Position numbers and translations under genes: made by a program
Notes under the pieces: model-generated
Database searches by the model: none
What the model was told of the DNA's origin: nothing
The model's input: the letters and a program-made list of their open reading frames with translations, nothing else
Origin: JBKPNJ01 sp963695705
Lineage (GTDB): Bacteria; Actinomycetota; Actinomycetes; Propionibacteriales; Nocardioidaceae
Direction: 5' to 3'
Length of the DNA stretch: 64,000 bases
Assembly (NCBI GenBank): GCA_963695705.1
Contig: CAVOHB010000009.1
Span: 930,001 to 994,000, forward strand
Shown: one piece after another, positions 54,139 to 64,000 of the stretch
Position numbering within the stretch: position 1 is the first letter of the stretch
How the letters are laid out: each line of letters begins with the position of its first letter

Positions 54139-54989
54139 GGCACGCACAGTGTGGCACGCGGAAATGCCATCAACCGCATCTTGCCGATCGGGTTTCCGCA
54201 TCGCTCGCAGATGCCGTACGAGCCGTCATGGATTCGTGACAGGGCCCGCTCGACCTGCTCGAGCATCTCGCGGTGCTGCGCGACGATCGCCATCTCATGG
54301 TCACGTTCGAAGGTGTTGGAGCCCACATCGGCCTGGTCGTTACCCGCACCGTCGCCGTTGTCGCGCATCAGGGTCCGTACGTCCTTGTCGGCTTCGGCGA
54401 TCTCGGACTGGAGTCGTTTGGCGTCTGCCTGCAGCTCCCCGCGCACCTCCTGCAGCTCCTGGGGCGTCCAGGGAGCCTCGTCCTCGCGGACGACGAGGCG
54501 CCGGGCGTGCTTGCGTGCCGCAGCCTTCTTCGCCGGCGTCCTCCGACCGGGCGAGGTAGCGCCCGGTCCCGACGACGCTCCCTGCGCCGGCACCGAAGCT
54601 TTCCTGCCCCTTCCGAACCGCTCCGCCAGCGACCGCTTGGCGCCAGCCGATCGGCCGCCCGCCTGCATGGACGCGGCGTTTCGGGCACTCTTGGCCGCTG
54701 CCTTCTTGGCGGTGCCCTTTCGTGCCGGCGCTGGCTTACCGGGGCTCTTCTTCGCGGGACTCTTCTTCGCCGGGCCCTTGCCGGCGCCCGCCTGCTTTGC
54801 GGGCGCCTTCTTCGCCGGTGACTTCTTCGCAGCGGACTTCTTCGCAGCCGCCTTCTTCGCGGGTGATTTCTTCGCAGCGGCCTTCCTCGGTTCGGCCCGG
54901 CCGGCGGCCTTCTCCGCCGCGCCGGCGGCTGGCGCGGCGTCGCCGGCAGTGGCGCGGCCGCCAGAGTCGTTGGTCGGAGCCGAATCCAT
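54111..54989 (-). CDS. TraR/DksA-type zinc-finger protein with a histone H1-like Lys/Ala-rich N-terminus
   Basis: 292 residues. The first half (about 20-170) is a Lys/Ala/Pro tail with repeats of KKSPAKKA type. It resembles eukaryotic H1 tails and the tails of actinobacterial nucleoid proteins. The C-terminal part is a DksA-like coiled coil (ELQADAKRLQSEIAEADKDV) and a four-Cys zinc finger (YGICERCGNPIG...LCVPCKQREERR). It could bind DNA through the tail and act at RNA polymerase through the coiled coil (inference). It lies just upstream of lspA (28-bp overlap). Confidence 0.88.
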   Translation of the reverse strand: MDSAPTNDSGGRATAGDAAPAAGAAEKAAGRAEPRKAAAKKSPAKKAAAKKSAAKKSPAKKAPAKQAGAGKGPAKKSPAKKSPGKPAPARKGTAKKAAAKSARNAASMQAGGRSAGAKRSLAERFGRGRKASVPAQGASSGPGATSPGRRTPAKKAAARKHARRLVVREDEAPWTPQELQEVRGELQADAKRLQSEIAEADKDVRTLMRDNGDGAGNDQADVGSNTFERDHEMAIVAQHREMLEQVERALSRIHDGSYGICERCGNPIGKMRLMAFPRATLCVPCKQREERR

Positions 54990-55185
54990 CGAGTGGACCC
55001 CTTAGCAGTGATGTCGAAGGTCGATACCGCCACAGACGGTGCGGAGAGGATAGGCGCCGCAGCCGGATGAAACAACCGGGCACCCCACAATTGTGCTCCG
55101 CGCCACCGGGCGTGCCCGACCCGGCCGGCGGACCGGGAGTAAACCGGGTGCTGCGGGCGCGGCTGATCTGGCAGAATGACCGCAC
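54990..55185. other. divergent intergenic region between the DksA-like gene and the ileS leader
   Basis: No gene is visible. A possible ileS promoter is CAGAAT (55172-55177) with weak TGCTGC 17 bases upstream (55149-55154). It would start transcription near 55184, right where the T-box leader begins. Confidence 0.4.
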
Positions 55186-55472
55186 CGCAAGGCGTGGATG
55201 GGACCAGTAACTCCAGCGCGAGCCAGCAGCGATCCGGGAACGGTGTGAGCCCGGAGGCAGACCCGGAGCCAAGATCAGCCCGGAGCCGTCGGAAGAAAAG
55301 CAGACCGAGACCACGGGATGCCGAGTAGAACCGGCAGCGGTGAAGACAGAGAGGGCCGTGCCGGCGTCGTTGCCGGCGGGTCAAGGAGGGTGGTACCGCG
55401 GGAGGCGTCGCAGGACGCCGATCGTCCCTCCGCCAGGAGAACCGGAGTCGCGCGGCTCCGGACCGCTGACGG
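55186..55472 (+). promoter_or_regulatory. T-box riboswitch leader of ileS (isoleucine-tRNA responsive)
   Basis: The T-box core TGGTACCGCGG lies at 55391-55401, within AAGGAGGGTGGTACCGCGG. Upstream, AGTAA (55206-55210) and GATCA (55273-55277) fit the two sides of a specifier loop, with ATC (Ile) as the specifier codon at 55274-55276. Downstream, GGACG-CCGAT-CGTCC forms a small stem and CTCCG sequences can pair with the CGGAG ribosome site of ileS. There is no terminator T-tract, so control of translation initiation, as in other actinobacterial ileS T-boxes, is more likely than transcription attenuation. Confidence 0.85.
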
Positions 55473-55479
55473 AGATGTG

Positions 55480-58632
<3,153 letters not shown>

Positions 58633-58645
58633 CCAGGGCCTGCGC

Positions 58646-58688
58646 CGGTGGCGCGAGGGGTCAGCCCGGTGTGGCGCGAGGGTCAGCC
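58646..58688. repeat. 21/22-bp imperfect tandem duplication of the divIVA gene end
   Basis: CGGTGGCGCGAGGGGTCAGC (58646-58666) is followed by CGGTGTGGCGCGAGGGTCAG (58667-58688). The second copy holds the divIVA stop codon. The first is its duplicate between the convergent ileS and divIVA ends. Confidence 0.8.
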
Positions 58689-59390
58689 GGCGTCGTCGCC
58701 GAGCAACGAACGCAGCCGCTCCGGTGTGGTGTCGGACTCGCCGTCGGACAGGGGTGAAGCGGCCATCTCCCAGTCACCGTCGGGGTCACCGTCGGGGTCA
58801 CCGTCGGGGTCACCGTCGAGGACCTGCAGCTGTTGCTCGAAGTACGCCTTGAGCCGGCTGCGGTACTCCCGCTCGAAGGTGCGCAGCGACTCGACCTGCT
58901 GCTCCAGGCTGTCACGCTCCGTGTCGAGGGCACCGAACAGCAGCACCCGGCGCTCCGCGGTCTCTCCGTCGAGCCGCTCGGAGCGCGCGTGTGCGTCGGA
59001 CTCCAGCTGCTCGGCCGTGCTGCGCGCCTCGGACTCCAGCCGCTCCGCCTTGGTGCGCGCCTCGCCGATGATCTTGTCCGCGTTGTCCTTCGCCTCGCTG
59101 ACCAGCTCGTCGGCATTGCGGCCGGCGATCTCGAGCAGGCGGGTCGCGGCACTGGATGCTTCACCGATCGTCATGGAGGCGGGCGCGGGCGCGGCCGGCT
59201 CCTGGACGGGGGCAGGCGCGTCAGCGGTCGCGGAGGCTGCGGCGCGGAGAGTCTCGCGCTCCTTGGCGAGTCGCTCCAGCTCGGTCTCGACCTCGTCGAG
59301 GAACTGGTCGACCTCCCCCATGTCGTAGCCCTCGCGAAGGCGTACGGGAGTGAAGCGCTTGCCGCGCACATCCTCAGGAGTCAGCGCCAT
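58683..59390 (-). CDS. wag31: DivIVA/Wag31 polar growth protein
   Basis: 235 residues. The DivIVA N-terminal domain reads LTPEDVRGKRFTPVRLREGY followed by DMGEVDQFLDEVETELERL. A flexible Pro/Ala linker and a long coiled coil follow (residues about 75-190, e.g. RNADELVSEAKDNADKIIGE). It marks cell poles and directs growth and division there. The tail has four repeats of G-D-P-D encoded by 12-bp units (58774-58821), which is unusual for the family. It lies downstream of yggT in the division cluster. Confidence 0.94.
   Translation of the reverse strand: MALTPEDVRGKRFTPVRLREGYDMGEVDQFLDEVETELERLAKERETLRAAASATADAPAPVQEPAAPAPASMTIGEASSAATRLLEIAGRNADELVSEAKDNADKIIGEARTKAERLESEARSTAEQLESDAHARSERLDGETAERRVLLFGALDTERDSLEQQVESLRTFEREYRSRLKAYFEQQLQVLDGDPDGDPDGDPDGDWEMAASPLSDGESDTTPERLRSLLGDDAG
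58774..58821 (-). repeat. four 12-bp tandem units inside divIVA
   Basis: TCACCGTCGGGG is repeated at 58774, 58786 and 58798, and once more with one change at 58810. It encodes a G-D-P-D repeat near the C-terminus. Slippage here would change the protein by four residues at a time without breaking the frame. Confidence 0.95.
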
Positions 59391-59490
59391 GGATTCACCT
59401 CAACGTCGAAGCAGGTCGTAGAAAGTCACTCGTCTGCGCTAAGCAGGCTCTCGCCAGACACCGTACCCCGTCGGGCGCGTGAAAGCCGGG

Positions 59491-59784
59491 TCACTGCAAG
59501 AGCAGCGCAGAGTTGACCGCTTTGAGCAGGTAGACGGCGATGAGCAGCAACATCAGGCTGAGGTCCAGCGAGATCGACCCCAGCCGCAACGGCGGAACCA
59601 CCCGACGGATCGCCCGCAGCGGTGGATCCGTCGCGCTGTAAACACCCTCGAGTACGACGAGTATCACGCCGCTGGGATGCCACGACCGAGCGAACATCTG
59701 CACCCAGTCGACGATGAACCGGGTGAAGAGCAGCACGATGTAGAGCCACAGCACAATCTCGATGAGATAACCGACGACGTGCAC
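59491..59784 (-). CDS. YggT-family membrane protein
   Basis: 97 residues with two membrane helices: VGYLIEIVLWLYIVLLFTRF and SLDLSLMLLLIAVYLLKAV. Between them lies the family segment YSATDPPLRAIRRVVPPLRLG. Its role is not well known, but it lies between sepF and divIVA in nearly all actinobacteria and may help septum or membrane organisation. GTG 59782-59784 is the start. Confidence 0.92.
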   Translation of the reverse strand: MHVVGYLIEIVLWLYIVLLFTRFIVDWVQMFARSWHPSGVILVVLEGVYSATDPPLRAIRRVVPPLRLGSISLDLSLMLLLIAVYLLKAVNSALLLQ

Positions 59785-59850
59785 CTAGAAGACTCCGAAC
59801 ACTCGCAGCGGACCAGACACCCCTGCCCAACGAACGGTCGGGTCTCGCCG

Positions 59851-60333
59851 TTAACTCTGGTTGAAGAACCCGCCCTCGGCGATTCGTTGCTTGTCCTCGG
59901 CCGCGACGAACACGTTGGGTGGTGACAACAGGAACACTCTGTTGGTGACCCGCTCAATCGTGCCACGTACCGCAAAAACCAGTCCGGCGGCGAAGTCGAC
60001 CAGCCGTTTGGCGTCGTTGTCGTCCATCTCGGACAGGTTCATGATCACCGGCACGCCCTCGCGGAAGTTCTCACCGATCGTGCGCGCCTCGTTGTAGGTC
60101 CGCGGGTGCAGGGTGGTGATGCGGGAGAGCTCGGCCGGCACTGGGACCGACGAGGGTCGTGGGCGTCGCTCAGCCAACTGGGCGACCGTCGCCCCGCCCT
60201 CGCTGCGCGCGGGCTGTGAACGTGACATCTCGGGCTCGGCGTCGTCGTCATACACGTCAGCCTCGTCGTCGTACCGGTCGTTGTCCTCGAGCAGGCCCAG
60301 GTAGACACCAACCTTGCGCATCGCGCCGCTCAT
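59851..60333 (-). CDS. sepF: cell division protein SepF
   Basis: 160 residues. An amphipathic membrane-binding N-terminus (MRKVGVYLGLLEDNDRYDDE) is followed by an acidic linker and the SepF core (TLHPRTYNEARTIGENFREG, VIMNLSEMDDNDAKRLVDFA, GLVFAVRGTIERVTNRVFLL, SPPNVFVA). It anchors FtsZ to the membrane, which matters because actinobacteria lack FtsA. It sits between yggS and yggT. Confidence 0.95.
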   Translation of the reverse strand: MSGAMRKVGVYLGLLEDNDRYDDEADVYDDDAEPEMSRSQPARSEGGATVAQLAERRPRPSSVPVPAELSRITTLHPRTYNEARTIGENFREGVPVIMNLSEMDDNDAKRLVDFAAGLVFAVRGTIERVTNRVFLLSPPNVFVAAEDKQRIAEGGFFNQS

Positions 60334-60379
60334 GACTTGTTCGACCTCCGGTATGCCAAGGGATCCGCCGCGTCCGACA

Positions 60380-61084
60380 CTACCGGAGCGGCGGCCTCAG
60401 CCCGAGTACCGCGCTGCCGACTCGAACGTGTGTCGCGCCGAACTTCACGGCGGCTTCGAGGTCACCGCTCATCCCCGCAGAGAGCCAGGTTGCTCCCGGG
60501 TGCTCGGCGCGGAAGTCGCCCACGATCCCGGCCAACCGCTCGAACGCGTCCTCGGGGTCGGCACCGAGCGGGGCAACCGCCATCAGCCCTCGCAGCGTCA
60601 GCGCGTCGGCGTCCTCGATCGCCGCGCTCAGCTCGCCCAGCCGCCCGGGCGCGGCTCCTCCCCGGTCGCTCGCCACCGGGTCGTCGAGACTGACCTGGAC
60701 CAGGCATCCCAGCGTGCGTCCCGCGCCGTGGGCACCTCTCGACAGCGGTCCGACGAGTGAGAGCCGGTCCACCGAGTGCACCGCGGTGGCGTAGCCCGAT
60801 ACGGCCGCGGCCTTGTTGGACTGGAGCCGTCCGATGAAGTGCCATGACAGGTCGAGGTCGGCGCACTCGCGCACCTTGTCCCGTGCCTCCTGGTGGCGGT
60901 TCTCCCCGATGTCGCGGACGCCGAGCGCAGCAAGCCGGCGCACGTCCGATGCCGGGAAGGTCTTGGTGACGACGACCAGTGTGACGTCTTCCGGTGGCCT
61001 GTCGGCGACGGCGCAGGCGGTACGGATGCGTGCGCGGACGCGGCCGAGTCCCGACTGCAGCTCCTCGTCACGGGCGTCGCTCAC
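60380..61084 (-). CDS. YggS-family PLP homeostasis protein
   Basis: 234 residues, alanine-racemase-like barrel. The PLP Lys is in LVVVTKTFPASDVRRLAALG. IGENRHQEARDKV, WHFIGRLQSNKAAAVSGYAT and LSAGMSGDLEAAVKFGATHV with VRVGSAVLG are conserved. It binds pyridoxal phosphate and keeps free PLP balanced, with no known catalysis. It overlaps pgeF by 4 bp (GTGA). Confidence 0.94.
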   Translation of the reverse strand: MSDARDEELQSGLGRVRARIRTACAVADRPPEDVTLVVVTKTFPASDVRRLAALGVRDIGENRHQEARDKVRECADLDLSWHFIGRLQSNKAAAVSGYATAVHSVDRLSLVGPLSRGAHGAGRTLGCLVQVSLDDPVASDRGGAAPGRLGELSAAIEDADALTLRGLMAVAPLGADPEDAFERLAGIVGDFRAEHPGATWLSAGMSGDLEAAVKFGATHVRVGSAVLGLRPPLR

Positions 61085-61800
61085 TGCCGGATCCAGACCA
61101 GTCCGGCCAGACGTCCGCTGCGCCGGCCGTCGCGGCGGTGAGAGTACAGGTCCGGGCTCTCAGCGGTGCACGGCGATCCGTCGACGACGACGCAGCCGGC
61201 GCCGGCGAGCTGGGCCCGTACTCCCGCCCCGAGATCCACCGACGGAGTGCCCCACGAGGTCCGGCCGTACGACTCGGGTACCGCATCGGCGATCTCGGCC
61301 CGCAGGGCGGCCGGTACCTCGTAGCACGAGCCGCAGATATGAGGGCCGATCCAGGCGGTGATGTCGGTCGCACCGAGAGCGCGCATTCGGGTGACGGTTG
61401 CCGGAACGACCCCCGCGGCCATGCCCTGCCGACCGGCATGGGCGCACCCGACGACCCCCGCGGAGCTGTCGGCGAGCAGGACCGGCACACAGTCGGCGGC
61501 GCGCACGCACAAGACGATGCCGGCGACGTCGGTGACCAGCCCGTCGGCCCTGGTGGACCCCTTGGATGGATCCCGGACGACGGCCACCTCGGTGCCGTGG
61601 ACCTGATGCATGCGTACGACCTGCCCGGGCCTGACATCCAGCGCGGCGGCGACCAGTGCGAAGTTGCGGGCAACCGACGCCGGGGCATCTCCGGTGCCAA
61701 CGCCAAGGTTGAGTGCGTCGAACGGCGCGGGGCTCACTCCGCCGTGCCGGTCGGTGAACGCGACCCCCACCGGCCCCGCGGCGACGGTGCTCGCGAACAC
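61081..61800 (-). CDS. pgeF: PgeF/YfiH family protein (purine nucleoside phosphorylase / laccase-domain)
   Basis: 239 residues. VVRMHQVHGTEVAVV, RAADCVPVLLADSSAGVVGC followed by AHAGRQGMAAGVV, and WIGPHICGSCYEVPAALRAE carry the zinc-binding His and Cys of the family. Members have been described as polyphenol oxidases, as peptidoglycan-precursor editing enzymes and as adenosine-deaminating phosphorylases. Its place right after ftsZ favours a link to cell-wall precursors. The usual Trp/Arg pair is AGRQG rather than AGWRG here. GTG 61798-61800 directly abuts the ftsZ stop. Confidence 0.9.
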   Translation of the reverse strand: MFASTVAAGPVGVAFTDRHGGVSPAPFDALNLGVGTGDAPASVARNFALVAAALDVRPGQVVRMHQVHGTEVAVVRDPSKGSTRADGLVTDVAGIVLCVRAADCVPVLLADSSAGVVGCAHAGRQGMAAGVVPATVTRMRALGATDITAWIGPHICGSCYEVPAALRAEIADAVPESYGRTSWGTPSVDLGAGVRAQLAGAGCVVVDGSPCTAESPDLYSHRRDGRRSGRLAGLVWIRQ

Positions 61801-62994
61801 CTACTTCAAGAAGTCCGGTACGTCCAGCCCGCCGTCGGGCTCGTCGAACTCGATCCGCCGCGGCTGGGTCGAGTTCTGCCGCTCTGCCGGTGCCTGCGAC
61901 TGGGCGCCCACCGAGACCGGCTGCCGCGCGGCGACGGGCTCGGAGTGGGAGTGGGTTGGCTGCGCGTACGAGTCGGGCGTGGTGGAGGGCTCGCTGGGCG
62001 AGCGCTCGCGGCGTAGCGCCGGCTGTGCCTGGTCGCGCCGCTTCGGCATGCCACCGTCGAATCCCGCGGCGATGACCGTGACGCGGACCTCGTCGCCGAG
62101 GGCATCGTCGATGACCGTACCGAAGATGATGTTGGCCTCTGCGTGCGCCGCCTGGGACACCAGGGCGGCCGCCTCGTTGATCTCGAAAAGGCCGAGGTCT
62201 GAGCCGCCGGCGATCGAGAGCAGTACGCCGTGGGCGCCGTCGATCGAGGCCTCGAGCAGCGGACTGGACACCGCCATCTCCGCGGCGGCGACCGCCCGGT
62301 CCTCTCCCCGTGAGGAGCCGATGCCCATCAGGGCCGAGCCGGCGTTGGACATCACGGACTTGACATCGGCGAAGTCGAGGTTGATCAGCCCCGGGGTCGT
62401 GATGAGGTCGGTGATGCCGGAGACGCCCTGCAGCAGCACCTGGTCGGCCTGCTTGAACGCGTCGAGCACGCTCACGTTTCGGTCGCTGATCGACAGCAAC
62501 CGGTCGTTGGGAATCACGATCAGCGTGTCGACCTCTTCGCGCAGTGCGGCGATCCCTTCCTCGGCCTGGTTGGCCCGGCGGCGTCCTTCGAACGAGAACG
62601 GCCGCGTGACCACGCCGATCGTCAGCGCGCCGATCGATCGCGCGATCCGGGCTACGACCGGCGCGCCGCCGGTGCCGGTGCCACCGCCCTCTCCGGCGGT
62701 GACGAAGACCATGTCGGCGCCCTTGAGCACCTCGTCGATCTCCTCCGAGTGGTCATCGGCCGCCTGCCCGCCCACGCCGGGGTCGGCGCCTGCGCCGAGC
62801 CCGCGGGTGAGCTCGCGGCCGATGTCGAGCTTCACGTCGGCGTCGCTCATCAGCAACGCCTGGGCGTCGGTATTGATCGCGATGAACTCGACCCCCTTCA
62901 GCCCGACGTCGATCATCCGGTTCACTGCGTTGACGCCACCGCCGCCGATGCCGACGACCTTGATGACCGCGAGGTAGTTCTGCGGTGCTGACAC
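61801..62994 (-). CDS. ftsZ: cell division protein FtsZ
   Basis: 397 residues. The GTP-binding half has VVGIGGGGVNAVNRMIDVGL, FIAINTDAQALLMSDAD and the tubulin signature VTAGEGGGTGTGGAPVVA. The T7 loop is GLINLDFADVKSVMSNAGSA. A Ser/Pro/Gln-rich linker leads to the C-terminal tail DVPDFLK, which binds SepF and others. It polymerises into the Z-ring. GTG 62992-62994 has GAGAGG six bases upstream. It directly abuts pgeF. Confidence 0.97.
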   Translation of the reverse strand: MSAPQNYLAVIKVVGIGGGGVNAVNRMIDVGLKGVEFIAINTDAQALLMSDADVKLDIGRELTRGLGAGADPGVGGQAADDHSEEIDEVLKGADMVFVTAGEGGGTGTGGAPVVARIARSIGALTIGVVTRPFSFEGRRRANQAEEGIAALREEVDTLIVIPNDRLLSISDRNVSVLDAFKQADQVLLQGVSGITDLITTPGLINLDFADVKSVMSNAGSALMGIGSSRGEDRAVAAAEMAVSSPLLEASIDGAHGVLLSIAGGSDLGLFEINEAAALVSQAAHAEANIIFGTVIDDALGDEVRVTVIAAGFDGGMPKRRDQAQPALRRERSPSEPSTTPDSYAQPTHSHSEPVAARQPVSVGAQSQAPAERQNSTQPRRIEFDEPDGGLDVPDFLK

Positions 62995-63312
62995 GATGCG
63001 CCTCTCGCTCGGTGTTTCTCGTTCCACCCATGACGAGCGGACGACTGGGACGTGCGGTGGGGGAAGAACCTCCGGCCTTCGCTTCCTGAAACCGTCACCC
63101 TCAACTAGAGAGTTAGACTTATGTCAACCTGAGGTCTTGGCACGAAGTTACGCGATGCCCGTCAACACGCAAGAACCGACACGCCGAGCCGACCATGAAA
63201 GCTCGCAGATCCGCGGCCCCGATCCGAGTGGCTCCTGGGTGGCCGGCTTCCCTCTGACGGTCATGCGTATCGAGGGTCATGACCCCCGAGATGCATCACG
63301 CAAGCGGGTGAG
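62995..63312 (-). promoter_or_regulatory. 318-bp ftsQ-ftsZ intergenic region with a possible ftsZ promoter element
   Basis: No gene is visible. On the minus strand TTGACA (63127-63122) matches a -35 element and lies about 130 bp before the ftsZ start. No convincing -10 hexamer was found at the expected spacing. AACTCTCTAGTT nearby is a short palindrome. Palindrome copy C occupies the ftsQ end. The gap is long for a division cluster, so ftsZ probably has its own promoter. Confidence 0.45.
63259..63300 (-). repeat. palindrome family, copy C (after ftsQ)
   Basis: GGTCATGCGTATCGAGGGTC (63259-63278) and GACCCCCGAGATGCATCACG (63281-63300) pair at about 15 of 20 positions. It is followed by CAAGCG and starts 12 bases after the ftsQ stop codon. 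It is the most diverged of the three copies. Confidence 0.8.
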
Positions 63313-64000
63313 TCAGCTGCTCGTTGTCGGGAGGTCCGGCACGCTCACGTCATAGACGGACGCCTTGCGCTGCAGGATAAGAGCCAGCGCCTCGGCCTTC
63401 GCCGCGGAGTCGTCGGCGCTCCCCCACACCACTGTGTCCCCGTCGTGCAGCTGCAGGGTGATCGAGTCCATGGTCTTGGCGCGTACCTCGGCGACCTGGT
63501 CGCTCAGCCGGCGTGGCATCGCCATGATCACGTGCACGGCCTCGCTGAGTGCGGAGGCTTCCGCCCTGTCCTCCATCACCAGAGTGGGCAGGTGTGGCTT
63601 GCGTCCCCTGACCTTGAACAGCACGCCCTCGGAGTCCACTGCTCTGACACCGTTGGCGTCGACCACCAGGGCTACCGGTGTGCGCTCGGTCACCGAGATG
63701 ACCAGGGTCGTCGGCCAGTCCCGGGAGATCTCGGCGCTCTTGACGGCAGGGATCTGCTCTATCCGCGACTCGGCCGCGCCGAGGTCGAGTCGCACCATCG
63801 GCTCACCTATCGGAAGGTCGGCGGCGTCGATGATCTGCTGCTGGGGCAGCCGGTCGACTCCTTCGACGCGTACGGAGTCCGCCGCCAGAGCGGTGGAGAA
63901 GTAGACGAGCCAGACGGCGCCTCCGACGAGCGCGAGCAGCACAGCGGCCACGAGTATCCGACGCGCGATGCGGAACCGCCGCGACCTTAGTCGCCGGGTG
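63313..64000 (-). CDS. ftsQ: cell division protein FtsQ (5' end outside the window)
   Basis: At least 229 codons are open to the window edge, so the start is not seen. A basic cytosolic part (RRLRSRRFRIARRI) precedes one membrane helix (LVAAVLLALVGGAVWLVYF). The POTRA domain follows (VRVEGVDRLPQQQIIDAADL), then the FtsQ beta domain (WPTTLVISVTERTPVALVVD, ALALILQRKASVYDVSVPD). It links FtsB/FtsL and early division proteins at the septum. It is upstream of ftsZ, with a 318-bp gap. Confidence 0.93.
   Translation of the reverse strand, partial: TRRLRSRRFRIARRILVAAVLLALVGGAVWLVYFSTALAADSVRVEGVDRLPQQQIIDAADLPIGEPMVRLDLGAAESRIEQIPAVKSAEISRDWPTTLVISVTERTPVALVVDANGVRAVDSEGVLFKVRGRKPHLPTLVMEDRAEASALSEAVHVIMAMPRRLSDQVAEVRAKTMDSITLQLHDGDTVVWGSADDSAAKAEALALILQRKASVYDVSVPDLPTTSS

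Noticed and set aside
55318..55479. N-terminal extension of IleRS by 54 residues
   Set aside because: The DNA is the T-box leader, and the natural start has a ribosome site at 55471-55474.

Overview
The window is a stretch of high-GC actinobacterial chromosome, roughly 70% G+C by eye. No phage, plasmid or insertion-sequence gene was seen. Actinobacterial markers are PriA (a HisA/TrpF double-function isomerase), a Wag31-type DivIVA beside YggT and SepF, an ANTAR response regulator of the PdtaR type, a TIGR03085/mycothiol-enzyme-like gene, an HGxxPAAW protein, and a T-box leader in front of ileS. The genus cannot be fixed from the sequence alone.

Layout. 1-11 kb: end of a Y-family polymerase, pxpBC, a sigma-70 factor, rpsA-coaE, a methyltransferase, polA and an acetyltransferase. 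10.7-14.6 kb: a decayed livH fragment, pdtaR, a tRNA with a Leu CAA anticodon but a short variable loop, a GH3 lipoprotein and pyk. 14.7-21.6 kb: a sugar locus in which a ROK regulator, two permeases and a binding protein are transcribed away from a sugar isomerase and a frameshifted glycoside hydrolase. 21.7-27.7 kb: gltBD. 28-35.7 kb: VIT1-like transporter, lgt, a Sco1-like lipoprotein, trpCBA with extra genes, and hisI. 35.8-39.4 kb: a two-gene ABC exporter. 39.4-45.8 kb: a frameshifted TIGR03085 gene facing the hisDCBH-priA-hisF operon. 46-54 kb: DUF3352-like protein, dnaE, rluD, lspA and a DksA-like protein. 55-64 kb: ileS, then the end of the division cluster (divIVA, yggT, sepF, yggS, pgeF, ftsZ, ftsQ).

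Most biosynthetic genes are packed with 1-8 bp stop/start overlaps (TGATG, ATGA, GTGA), so translational coupling is the rule. The trp and his clusters are tied together by PriA, which would supply the missing TrpF activity. trpE is absent at the place where actinobacteria usually carry it, and hisG/hisE are not in the window.

The least explained features are not genes. Short tandem repeats of 12-29 bp sit repeatedly at gene ends and starts, and three of these arrays can fold into hairpins (27878-27988, 29742-29799, 34255-34424). A separate palindrome family occurs three times in the same orientation just after stop codons (near 34.4, 45.9 and 63.3 kb). Three genes carry apparent single-base frameshifts. 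These could be real decay or sequencing errors.
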